From the NCBI GenBank assembly GCA_018609785.1, contig JAHEOE010000121.1, forward strand, positions 1 to 5,991: DNA of 5,991 nt, given 5' to 3'. Both the position numbers and the translations under genes were made by a program. This stretch comes from Minisyncoccota bacterium. GTDB taxonomy: Bacteria > Patescibacteriota > Minisyncoccia > SW-4-49-11. The notes under the pieces are model-generated. The model was not told the origin of the DNA, searched no databases, and saw nothing but the letters and a program-made list of their open reading frames with translations. Below are positions 1-4,518 of this stretch, one piece after another (position 1 is the first letter of the stretch; each line of letters opens with the position of its first letter).

Positions 1-141
1 CTTTTTTTTTATATCAATCCGGCATGGCCTCATATAAATTAAAACTAATCATACCTGAATTACTTGATGATTAATCAAGATACTTTCTTTTCAGAATAAG
101 GAAGTAAGATACTGATAATTTCATGCATAAAATAATGCTTC
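1..141. repeat. Terminal redundancy of a circular contig (left copy)
   Basis: The first 141 bases match bases 5851-5991 exactly. The sequence runs continuously across the join: the long reading frame that starts at 4998 passes into this repeat and stops at 5924, which is base 74 in the left copy. This is what an assembler leaves when it linearises a circular molecule, and 141 is a typical largest k-mer length. The circle is therefore about 5,850 bp. Bases 1-74 here are a second copy of the 3' end of the effector gene and should not be counted as a separate truncated gene. Confidence 0.95.
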
Positions 142-364
142 CAAACAGATGTACTGATATAATTAAATAAACCATAAATGAAACAAATAGTGACATCATT
201 ATATCTACAAAAAAAGGATCTGGGCTTGCTATTTGAAATAATAATGCGACGAAAAATGAAATCACACTCGCATGTATGGTTGATAACACGCTTGATTTTA
301 TGCTAACGAAATATATATAACCTCTTGCTCTCTTTAATCTTTTTTTATCTTTTTTACTTATCAT
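71..364 (-). CDS. Small membrane protein, putative T6SS immunity protein
   Basis: A 97-residue protein that I do not recognise as a named family. The N-terminus is strongly basic (residues 4-14, KKDKKRLKRAR). A hydrophobic segment follows at about 24-46, and a long hydrophobic stretch at about 51-82 could be one or two more membrane passes. The tail is basic (KRKYLD). It looks like an inner-membrane protein with the basic N-terminus in the cytoplasm. It is convergent with the DUF4225-like effector gene, and the two stop codons overlap within the palindrome TTAA at 71-74 (5921-5924). Small membrane proteins next to T6SS effectors are often immunity proteins against toxins that act on or in the membrane, so immunity is the most economical role, but no homology supports it here. 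The Shine-Dalgarno sequence is weak (CAGGG). The gene is very AT-rich. The base composition and position would also fit an unrelated small membrane protein. Confidence 0.7.
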   Translation of the reverse strand: MISKKDKKRLKRARGYIYFVSIKSSVLSTIHASVISFFVALLFQIASPDPFFVDIMMSLFVSFMVYLIISVHLFGSIILCMKLSVSYFLILKRKYLD

Positions 365-377
365 TTTGCACCCTGCT

Positions 378-406
378 TTTATAAAACGCCGGACTTTATT
401 AGTCAG
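378..406 (-). promoter_or_regulatory. Candidate promoter of the putative immunity gene
   Basis: On the minus strand, CTGACT (401-406) and TATAAA (378-383) are separated by 17 bases, matching the sigma-70 consensus at 4/6 and 5/6 positions. Transcription would begin about 7-9 bases before the ATG at 364, leaving almost no leader and only part of the weak ribosome-binding site. The elements also overlap a hairpin. The call is therefore tentative. If it is false, the gene would depend on read-through from the Hcp-like gene upstream. Confidence 0.3.
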
Positions 407-418
407 GCGTTATTTTTT
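385..418 (+). terminator. Intrinsic terminator, plus strand
   Basis: AACGCC (385-390) pairs with GGCGTT (406-411). After one G/A mismatch, GACT (392-395) pairs with AGTC (401-404) around a 5-base loop. A run of six T follows at 413-418. The T-run is on the plus-strand side, so this most likely ends transcripts of the hcp-effector operon, which have to read through the whole opposite-strand immunity gene first. In the minus direction the hairpin is followed only by TTTTAT and could at most attenuate. Confidence 0.65.
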
Positions 419-444
419 AGTTAAGTCAGACCAGGTTTTTTCTT

Positions 445-840
445 TCAATTATATACCATCATATTAATGATTTCGTAGGGCTTTCCTTTTCTGATTGGTG
501 GTTCATTTTGTATGTTACAATCTTCCGACTGAAATAAGAAAGTAATATCGTCAATGATTGCATCTTTATATTCAAAAAGAGTGGGTTCTTCATTTTCAAT
601 TTGATATTGAATAGTCACATCAATTTTTTCATCTTTATCCAGCGCATCGGCAATCAGGTCTGACGAGTGGTCAATGTCTTTATCTATAGTGACCCGCAGA
701 TATTGTTTTCCGTTTTCATCATTTTGACGGGATAAGCCAACCGAGTTGATCAAAACGGCATTATTATTTGCGTTTGAGGTGTCTTTTGTGATTAATCCCT
801 GTACAGAACCCTGGATTTTCATAAGTATCTGGCGTTTCAT
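445..840 (-). CDS. Divergent short Hcp-like protein
   Basis: A 131-residue acidic protein that appears to be a remote paralogue of the plasmid's own Hcp. The start is supported because the N-termini line up without a gap: Gly11 and the block QGLI at residues 14-17 fall at identical positions in both proteins. Later, IDHSSDLIADAL (56-67) matches IDKASPLLAQAL of Hcp (65-76), which is the conserved Hcp helix, and the YK of the following strands (91-92 against 101-102) also lines up. The protein is 28 residues shorter than Hcp, and its C-terminal part does not show the closing strands of Hcp (the region around WEH and IWDD). It may not form normal stacking hexamer rings. The gene lies 80 bases upstream of the putative immunity gene on the same strand. 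A possible ribosome-binding site GGAA lies about 6 bases before the ATG. Possible roles are immunity, chaperone, decoy or a second carrier; the sequence does not decide between them. Confidence 0.75.
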   Translation of the reverse strand: MKRQILMKIQGSVQGLITKDTSNANNNAVLINSVGLSRQNDENGKQYLRVTIDKDIDHSSDLIADALDKDEKIDVTIQYQIENEEPTLFEYKDAIIDDITFLFQSEDCNIQNEPPIRKGKPYEIINMMVYN

Positions 841-876
841 CTTTTTTCCGCATCAATTATTTAACTTAGGGAGTAA

Positions 877-898
877 GCCATTTTCTTAAAAAAATGGC
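877..898. repeat. Perfect 8-bp inverted repeat upstream of the Hcp-like gene
   Basis: GCCATTTT (877-884) and AAAATGGC (891-898) form a perfect inverted repeat with a 6-base spacer, 37 bases upstream of the start of the Hcp-like gene and on the far side from the end of mobA. There is no T-run directly after it on either strand, so it is not a convincing terminator. Its position suits an operator or promoter element for the minus-strand gene. I see no clear -35/-10 pair here. Confidence 0.45.
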
Positions 899-996
899 AA
901 TAAAAAACCTGATACGCCAATGTGGTACGAATAAAAATGAAGCAAAACGACAGTATTTCCCGGGTCATGGCGTCCCGGCAGGATCTGAGGCTCTTT

Positions 997-2541
997 TTAC
1001 AATGAAGGCCCGTCTAACGTTTTTTCGTATTCATGCTCAGGTCTGGCTTCCGGTTTCTGAATGCAGGGCTGTTGCCGGTGTCGTTGCCGCATAACCTCCC
1101 TGTGCCGCTCTGCGGCATTCAGTTCTTCAATAACCGGCTCAGCTGTGCGCTTAAGTTCTGCACCTGCACACTCAAGTCGTTCACCTGCCCGCTCAGTCTC
1201 GCGTTCTCCCGTTGCATAAGACCAGACATCCTCCGCCATTCCGCGAAGGCGTTCTCCCAGTCGTCCAGCCTTTGCAAGTAATCCTGCTGTAACTGCTCTA
1301 ATGCGTTCAGCAACTGTGTTTCCAGCTCTGTCATATTCCGTTATTCCTGTTTCAGCAAAATCCAGTCCGTTCCCCTGTGAGGAATGACTTCGGCGTGTGT
1401 CCCCTTTGGCATTACCAGGAACCGGCGGCCGTCGTTGCTCTCCTGATAACTCACTCCCCATGTACGCCCGTTCAGTTTCGACAGGGTCTCTTTCTGCCCC
1501 AGGATGGTATCCTTCTGCTCCCGTATGATCATGTAATTGTCGGTTATCTGCCGCCCCTGCCACCACAGAATGCTCCCGCTCGTGGCGATCAGCAGGACGG
1601 ACACCATCGTGACCGTGAGCCACGTCCGGCCGACCATACGCAGGACGTTCAGCCGGTTCTGCTGCATCGCCGCATTCATACCCTTTTCGTGTTCGAGGAT
1701 AGCGGTGCTGATTCTCTCTGCGCTTGCGGTCAGTTCCGCTCTGACAGACTGTTCGTGCGCGCTGAATGCGGCTTTCAGTATCTCGCCGGTACGCTGCTGC
1801 TGCGCTTTCGATGTCTGCTCTAAGTCCTTCGCCAGCGTTAAAAGACTGTTCATACAATGCTCCTCTGAGCCGGATATTCCGGCCGCCGTCCGGATCGGCA
1901 ATACTGATACTGGTTTTTGTGGTACGCGCTACGGTAAAACCGGCCTGTGCCAGCGCAGCCGTGACATCCTCCCGCGTTTTCAGCTCTCCGGAGGCGGCAA
2001 GGGAAAGCAGCCCGGCGGTAATCGCCTCACAAGCGGCCTGCTTCGTTTCCGGCAGGGCAGACGGGGTGACCAGCGCCCGCCGGTTTTCCGGCGCGTTCGG
2101 GTCGTGTAACCTCAGCCTGCCGTTCACGATGGTCTGCCAGGCGTCGATGCGAGGCCGGTCGGCGCGATCGTAATACGGCTGAAGCCGTCTGCCGGTCAGC
2201 AGCTCCGTGTTCGGGATCAGGAAGTTCAGCTCCAGCCGTCCTTTGTCCCGGTGCTCAACCCACAGCACGCTGTACTGGTCTTTATCGAGTCCGGGCATCA
2301 GAACCCGCTCAAAGCTGGCCATCAGCTTTTCACGCTGCCCGGGCGGTAAATCCTTTTCGGCAAACGACAGCACCCCGGAGGTGTACTTTTTGGCGTAAGG
2401 CGAGGCATCAATAAGCTCCCTGACTTCCTCCGGCTTCCCCTGCAGAACGGTCGCACCCTGCCGGTTCCGGTCTTTTCCCAGCAGATAATCAACCGGCCCG
2501 GCACCACCGCCGCGACCGCGCGGATGAAATTTAACGATCAT
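997..2541 (-). CDS. mobA: MobA relaxase, ColE1/MOBP5 type
   Basis: The 514-residue conjugative relaxase that nicks oriT, stays bound to the 5' end and pilots the strand into the recipient through a helper plasmid's transfer channel. The sequence is very close to ColE1 MbeA. With the start at 2541, the published MbeA catalytic residues fall at their expected numbers: Tyr19 (in GPVDYL) and the HEN triad His97, Glu104 and Asn106 (in WVEH and LELN). This supports that start over an in-frame ATG ten codons upstream, and AGGAG lies 10 bases before it. The relaxase domain fills roughly the first 250 residues. The C-terminal half is low-complexity and charged, because the same DNA also encodes mobB and mobD in another frame. 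The start overlaps the end of mobC by 11 bases. No relaxase residue that I can check is lost, so the gene looks functional. Confidence 0.95.
   Translation of the reverse strand: MIVKFHPRGRGGGAGPVDYLLGKDRNRQGATVLQGKPEEVRELIDASPYAKKYTSGVLSFAEKDLPPGQREKLMASFERVLMPGLDKDQYSVLWVEHRDKGRLELNFLIPNTELLTGRRLQPYYDRADRPRIDAWQTIVNGRLRLHDPNAPENRRALVTPSALPETKQAACEAITAGLLSLAASGELKTREDVTAALAQAGFTVARTTKTSISIADPDGGRNIRLRGALYEQSFNAGEGLRADIESAAAAYRRDTESRIQRARTVCQSGTDRKRRENQHRYPRTRKGYECGDAAEPAERPAYGRPDVAHGHDGVRPADRHEREHSVVAGAADNRQLHDHTGAEGYHPGAERDPVETERAYMGSELSGEQRRPPVPGNAKGDTRRSHSSQGNGLDFAETGITEYDRAGNTVAERIRAVTAGLLAKAGRLGERLRGMAEDVWSYATGERETERAGERLECAGAELKRTAEPVIEELNAAERHREVMRQRHRQQPCIQKPEARPEHEYEKTLDGPSL
1119..1334 (-). 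CDS. mobD: MobD, small coiled-coil mobilisation/exclusion protein
   Basis: A 71-residue protein encoded out of frame inside the 3' part of mobA, starting six bases after the mobB stop codon. It begins MTELETQLLNALEQLQQDYLQ, which matches the N-terminus of ColE1 MbeD as I remember it. Heptad-spaced leucine and valine through the rest suggest one long coiled coil. ColE1 MbeD has been linked to entry exclusion rather than to nicking. The tight spacing to mobB suggests coupled translation. The nesting is a normal feature of the ColE1 family and not an artefact. Confidence 0.85.
   Translation of the reverse strand: MTELETQLLNALEQLQQDYLQRLDDWENAFAEWRRMSGLMQRENARLSGQVNDLSVQVQNLSAQLSRLLKN
1341..1853 (-). 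CDS. mobB: MobB, membrane-anchored mobilisation accessory protein
   Basis: A 170-residue protein nested in another frame within mobA. I place the start at 1853 (MNSLLTLAKDLEQ) because it matches the ColE1 MbeB N-terminus and has AGGAG six bases upstream; an upstream in-frame ATG adds 16 residues and lacks this support. Residues 1-75 are a helical, coiled-coil-prone region. A single membrane segment lies at about 78-98 (WLTVTMVSVLLIATSGSILW), and a soluble domain of about 70 residues follows. MobB proteins of this family are thought to stabilise the relaxosome and hold it at the membrane. The stop is six bases before mobD. Confidence 0.9.
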   Translation of the reverse strand: MNSLLTLAKDLEQTSKAQQQRTGEILKAAFSAHEQSVRAELTASAERISTAILEHEKGMNAAMQQNRLNVLRMVGRTWLTVTMVSVLLIATSGSILWWQGRQITDNYMIIREQKDTILGQKETLSKLNGRTWGVSYQESNDGRRFLVMPKGTHAEVIPHRGTDWILLKQE

Positions 2542-2854
2542 CAGGACGGTTCTCCTGAATAACAGCCTCACGCAACGCAGTCAGGCCGGACTCGATGGCC
2601 AACAGTGCCGCAATAACCTGAACGTTGTCATAACCGCTGCCCTGACCGGCGTTCACCCGGCGGGCTATCTGATTCAGATTATTCCCCATACCGGCAAGCT
2701 GACGGAGCAGTGCCGGCGACAGAGTCGGCAGCCGGCCAATCCGGGCCGGGCGTTCATCCAGACAAACCTGACGCATCCAGGCGGCCAGCTGCTTACCCTG
2801 ACAGCGTTCCAGCAGACGGCGGTGTTCATCGTCGGTAACCCACATAGTGAGCAT
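2531..2854 (-). CDS. mobC: MobC relaxosome accessory protein, ColE1 type
   Basis: A 107-residue protein and the first gene of the mob operon. It starts MLTMWVTDDEHRRLLERC and contains LLRQLAGMGNNLNQIARRVNAG (residues 49-70), the conserved core of the ColE1 MbeC/MobC family. These proteins bind oriT DNA and help the relaxase open and nick it. An alternative start three codons in (MWVTDD) is possible; I keep the longer form because ColE1 MobC starts the same way. The gene ends 11 bases inside mobA, so the two are probably translated together. The oriT lies directly upstream. Confidence 0.93.
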   Translation of the reverse strand: MLTMWVTDDEHRRLLERCQGKQLAAWMRQVCLDERPARIGRLPTLSPALLRQLAGMGNNLNQIARRVNAGQGSGYDNVQVIAALLAIESGLTALREAVIQENRPDDR

Positions 2855-2929
2855 TTTGCTTCGTTTCTCAGCCAGACTGACCTCCCGGAAACGTCGTTTC
2901 GGACGGGAATATTTCCCGGACTAAACGGG

Positions 2930-3035
2930 GTTGGACAAGCTCGCCAGAGCGCGTCAGTGATGTTAGCGGGTTTCGGGGCGCAGCCCTGAACCAGTCACGC
3001 AGCGCTAGCGGAGTGTATACTGGCTTAGTAAGGTG
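2930..3035. other. oriT: oriT (bom) of ColE1/pMB1 type
   Basis: The stretch from GGTTTCGGGGCGCAGCC to TATACTGGCTTA is nearly the same as the bom region of pBR322 as I remember it. The CTGG/CTTA motif at 3020-3027 is the reported nic site of the family, which puts the cut between 3023 and 3024. The palindrome CGCTAGCG (3003-3010) and a partial inverted repeat around 2969-2992 lie to its left and are plausible MobC and relaxase recognition elements. The site is upstream of mobC and matches the relaxase type, so the plasmid should be mobilisable with a helper. Confidence 0.85.
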
Positions 3036-3149
3036 ACAAAATTTGACGGGAGATGAAAGGATTAATCTCTCAAAAGGAAAAAGAATGCTTAAAAAGTAAA
3101 TGGAAAGCTCAGAAGAAAGAAAAAACCGGAAACAAGAGGCCGCGGGAAA

Positions 3150-3165
3150 CCCGTTTTTCCATAGG
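3150..3165. other. ori: Origin of leading-strand replication (RNAII to DNA switch)
   Basis: The sequence GTTTTTCCATAGGCTCCGCC (starting at 3153) is the conserved landmark at the replication start of ColE1, pMB1 and p15A plasmids. There the primer RNAII forms a persistent hybrid, is cut by RNase H and is extended by DNA polymerase I. Replication should leave leftward, towards oriT and mobC. The exact switch base cannot be read from the sequence, so the coordinates are approximate. Confidence 0.8.
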
Positions 3166-3532
3166 CTCCGCCCCCCTGACGAGCATCACAAAAACAGACG
3201 CTCAAATCAGAGGTGACGAAACCCGACAGGACTATCAAGATACCGGGCGTTTCCCCCCGGCGGCTCCCTCGTGCGCTCTCCTGTTCCTGCCTTTCGGTGT
3301 GCCGGTGTCATTCCGCTGTTATGGCCGCGTTTATCTCATTCCACGCCTGACACTCAGTTCCGGGTAGGCAGTTCGCTCCAAGCTGGACTGTATGCACGAA
3401 CCCCCCGTTCAGTCCGACTGCTGCGCCTTGTCCGGTAACTATCGACTTGAGTCCAAACCGGACAGACACGCAAAAACGCCACTGGCAGCAGCCATTGGTA
3501 ACGGGGTGTACAAAAGATTACTGAGAGAGTTC

Positions 3533-3562
3533 TTGAAGTTTCTGCCCGAAAACGGGTACACT
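3533..3562 (+). promoter_or_regulatory. RNAI promoter
   Basis: TTGAAG (3533-3538) and TACACT (3557-3562) are 18 bases apart, the same elements and spacing as in pUC/ColE1. Transcription would start near the ACAG at 3569. It faces the RNAII promoter. Confidence 0.85.
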
Positions 3563-3568
3563 GAAAGG

Positions 3569-3669
3569 ACAGAATTTGGTTTCAGCGGTCTGTACACCCT
3601 GTTACCCGGTTAAGCAGTTCCCCAACTGACTTAACCTTCGAAAAAAACCACCTCCCCAGGTGGTTTTTT
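3569..3669 (+). ncRNA. RNAI: RNAI antisense copy-number regulator
   Basis: A transcript of about 100 nt that pairs with the 5' part of RNAII and blocks primer formation. It opens with ACAGAATTTGGT, like ColE1 RNAI. The middle stem-loop is clear: GGTTAAG (3608-3614) with CTTAACC (3630-3636), then AGTT/AACT around a CCCC loop. It ends in a strong terminator hairpin at 3647-3669. The loop sequences, which set incompatibility, differ from pUC and p15A. No rop gene, which would help the RNAI-RNAII pairing, is present, but a ProQ/FinO-domain gene is nearby. Confidence 0.88.
3647..3669 (+). terminator. RNAI intrinsic terminator
   Basis: ACCACCT (3647-3653) pairs perfectly with AGGTGGT (3658-3664) around a CCCC loop and is followed by T to 3669. 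It occupies the same place as the terminator of ColE1 and p15A RNAI. The A-run before the stem also allows A-U pairs to extend the helix. Confidence 0.9.
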
Positions 3670-3684
3670 CGTTTTCAGAACAGA

Positions 3685-3713
3685 AGACTACGCGCAGAAA
3701 AAAAGGATCTCAA
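3685..3713 (-). promoter_or_regulatory. RNAII promoter
   Basis: On the minus strand TTGAGA (3708-3713) and TAGTCT (3685-3690) are 17 bases apart, matching the pUC RNAII promoter except for one base in the -10 element. The start point should be near 3676-3678. The -35 box lies in an inverted repeat that carries two GATC sites. Confidence 0.85.
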
Positions 3714-3724
3714 GAAGATCCTTT
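3702..3724. repeat. Inverted repeat with two Dam sites over the RNAII -35 box
   Basis: AAAGGATCT (3702-3710) and AGATCCTTT (3716-3724) are a perfect 9-bp inverted repeat with a 5-base spacer. It holds GATC at 3706-3709 and 3717-3720. The same element is in pUC/ColE1, where Dam methylation state affects primer transcription. A T-rich stretch follows at 3726-3731 on the plus strand, so it may also act as a back-up terminator for RNAI. Confidence 0.7.
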
Positions 3725-3824
3725 ATTTTTTATGGCCACAATCACCTATTGAGCCACAGCAACAGACGGAAAAAGTGCCTCCTTATTCCCCTTTTTTTCA
3801 TCCGTATTAACTGTCAGAATCCAC

Positions 3825-3842
3825 TATGATCAATTAATTAAC
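3825..3842 (+). promoter_or_regulatory. Candidate -10 box and ArcA-like site upstream of the ProQ-like gene
   Basis: TATGAT (3825-3830) matches the -10 consensus at 5/6 positions and lies 31 bases before the ATG. No good -35 box is seen at the right distance. Directly after it, the minus strand of 3828-3842 reads GTTAATTAATTGATC, which matches the ArcA consensus GTTAATTAAATGTTA at 12 of 15 positions. The stretch is very AT-rich, so the ArcA match may be chance. The rest of 3725-3861 shows nothing I can assign. Confidence 0.35.
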
Positions 3843-3861
3843 CGGATTTTCAGGTGAGCGA

Positions 3862-4296
3862 ATGACACCCTCGAAGCAACAGCACACGAAAGAGGCAAGG
3901 GCATTACTGGAAGGGTTCTGGGGCGAATTATTTAATTTTGCCAAACCCAGAGCGATTAAAGTCGGCATTTTGCAGGATATGGTTAACTCGGCACATGAAC
4001 GTAACCTGCCCTTTAATGAGGATATGATTAAAAAGGCGCTGCGCGTTTATACCGGGATGCTCAGCTATCAGCAGGTACTGGCCAGAGGCGGATCCCGTTA
4101 TGACCTTCAGGGAAACAGAACGGGAGAGGTGACTGATGAACAGAAGGCAATGGCAAAACAGGTTATCAGGAGATATAACGCCAGACAGAGGGAAAAGAAA
4201 CTAAACAGGGCAGTTGAGGCCGAAAATCAGGCGAAACACAAAGCGAGAAAAAACACTGCTGAAAACACGCAGAACGGTAATAAACTTTCAGAGTGA
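3862..4296 (+). CDS. ProQ/FinO-domain RNA-binding protein
   Basis: A 144-residue protein with a ProQ/FinO domain over residues 11-106. The conserved landmarks are RAIKVGILQDMV (30-41), ALRVYT (59-64) and SRYDLQGNRTGEV (78-90). The residues equivalent to the RNA-contacting Arg58, Tyr70 and Arg80 of E. coli ProQ seem to be Arg61, Tyr69 and Arg79. The tail from about 107 is basic and probably disordered. These proteins bind the base of terminator hairpins and their U tails and help small RNAs pair. Plasmid relatives are FinO (F transfer), FopA (IncI) and PcnR (an IncI2 copy-number repressor). AGGTGA lies about 5 bases before the ATG. The gene sits 150 bases from the RNAII promoter in a plasmid without rop, so copy-number control through RNAI/RNAII is the leading hypothesis. 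Target and direction of effect are not known. Confidence 0.88.
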   Translation: MTPSKQQHTKEARALLEGFWGELFNFAKPRAIKVGILQDMVNSAHERNLPFNEDMIKKALRVYTGMLSYQQVLARGGSRYDLQGNRTGEVTDEQKAMAKQVIRRYNARQREKKLNRAVEAENQAKHKARKNTAENTQNGNKLSE

Positions 4297-4310
4297 TCTG
4301 ACTCTGTTTT
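4289..4310 (+). terminator. Probable terminator of the ProQ-like gene
   Basis: CAGAGT (4289-4294) and ACTCTG (4301-4306) form a 6-bp stem with a 6-base loop, followed by TTTT. The stop codon TGA (4294-4296) lies in the hairpin. The stem is short and the T-run is only four bases, so termination may be partial. Confidence 0.5.
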
Positions 4311-4320
4311 CCTCATGAAA

Positions 4321-4378
4321 ACTGCTCAAAATCGCTCTGAGGCATTCTGATTATGTCTGACAGGTGATTTTCAGCAGT
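4321..4378. repeat. Imperfect 13-bp inverted repeat enclosing phased TCTGA repeats
   Basis: ACTGCTCAAAATC (4321-4333) and GATTTTCAGCAGT (4366-4378) are inverted repeats with one mismatch and a 32-base spacer. Inside the spacer TCTGA occurs at 4336, 4346 and 4356, exactly 10 bases apart, which puts the copies on one face of the helix. A further TCTGA is at 4297. The element ends 10 bases before the Xer site, on its XerD side. No function is known to me. Confidence 0.5.
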
Positions 4379-4388
4379 AAACTCCCCT

Positions 4389-4416
4389 ATTTTACATAAT
4401 GGGTCTTACGCGCACC
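4389..4416 (-). other. XerCD recombination site, psi-like (multimer resolution)
   Basis: Read on the minus strand, this is an 11-bp XerC arm (GGTGCGCGTAA, 4406-4416), a 6-bp centre (GACCCA, 4400-4405) and an 11-bp XerD arm (TTATGTAAAAT, 4389-4399). From memory, psi of pSC101 has arms GGTGCGCGCAA and TTATGTTAAAC and the centre GATCCA, so the match is very close. ColE1 cer has an 8-bp centre. Such sites use host XerC/XerD with PepA and either ArcA or ArgR to turn plasmid multimers into monomers. The accessory sequences lie on the XerC side, which here is the 102-base region before hcp. The site explains stable inheritance of a high-copy plasmid without a partition system. Confidence 0.85.
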
Positions 4417-4419
4417 TGG

Positions 4420-4431
4420 TTGCAGCTGCAA
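4420..4431. repeat. Perfect 12-bp palindrome between the Xer site and hcp
   Basis: TTGCAGCTGCAA is its own reverse complement. It begins 3 bases beyond the XerC arm and 88 bases before the hcp start. It could be an operator for hcp or part of the accessory sequence of the Xer site. Apart from a weak TATGAA (4462-4467), I see no convincing sigma-70 promoter in 4432-4518. Confidence 0.45.
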
Positions 4432-4518
4432 TTTTTACTTACGATAACGCCATTGCACCAGTATGAATAAGATGATGAAATTAAGGAAAATTTAACTCCT
4501 TTATCATAAGGATAAAAA

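Larger units (their letters stand above)
3155..3677 (-). ncRNA. RNAII: RNAII replication primer of ColE1-type origin
   Basis: The minus strand carries the whole ColE1-type primer region, with blocks shared with pUC/p15A: GAACGGGGGGTTCGTGCA, the CTGCTGCCAGTGGCG stretch, and the terminal AGCCTATGGAAAAACG. Its promoter is at 3685-3713. The length of about 520 nt is close to the ColE1 primer. The 5' portion is complementary to RNAI, which folds RNAII so that it cannot prime. The middle part (about 3240-3340) differs most from pUC, as expected for a separate incompatibility group. Boundaries are estimated by analogy. Confidence 0.85.

Noticed and set aside
856..865. AATTATTTAAC as a second XerD-like arm that might bound the T6SS module
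   Set aside because: It lacks two bases of the arm and has no XerC arm at the right distance, so there is no evidence for a mobile Xer-flanked cassette.
959..978. CCGGG/CCCGG hairpin as a mob operon terminator
   Set aside because: The stem is only five bases, the loop nine, and no T-run follows on the minus strand.
894..1094. Plus-strand open frame of 66 codons at the end of mobA
   Set aside because: It begins inside an inverted-repeat arm, has no ribosome-binding site, and most of it is antisense to mobA; the protein resembles no family.
1119..1853. mobB and mobD inside mobA as a sign of frameshift or assembly error
   Set aside because: This out-of-frame nesting is the normal arrangement in ColE1-family mob regions, and all three products match their families.
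1377..2398. Several plus-strand open frames over the mob operon
   Set aside because: They are antisense to mobA, mobB and mobC, which match ColE1 proteins along their length. GC-rich coding DNA commonly leaves such open frames.
3053..3613. Two plus-strand open frames across the origin
   Set aside because: They lie over the RNAII/RNAI region, which is conserved as RNA and DNA in ColE1-type origins; the translations look unlike real proteins.
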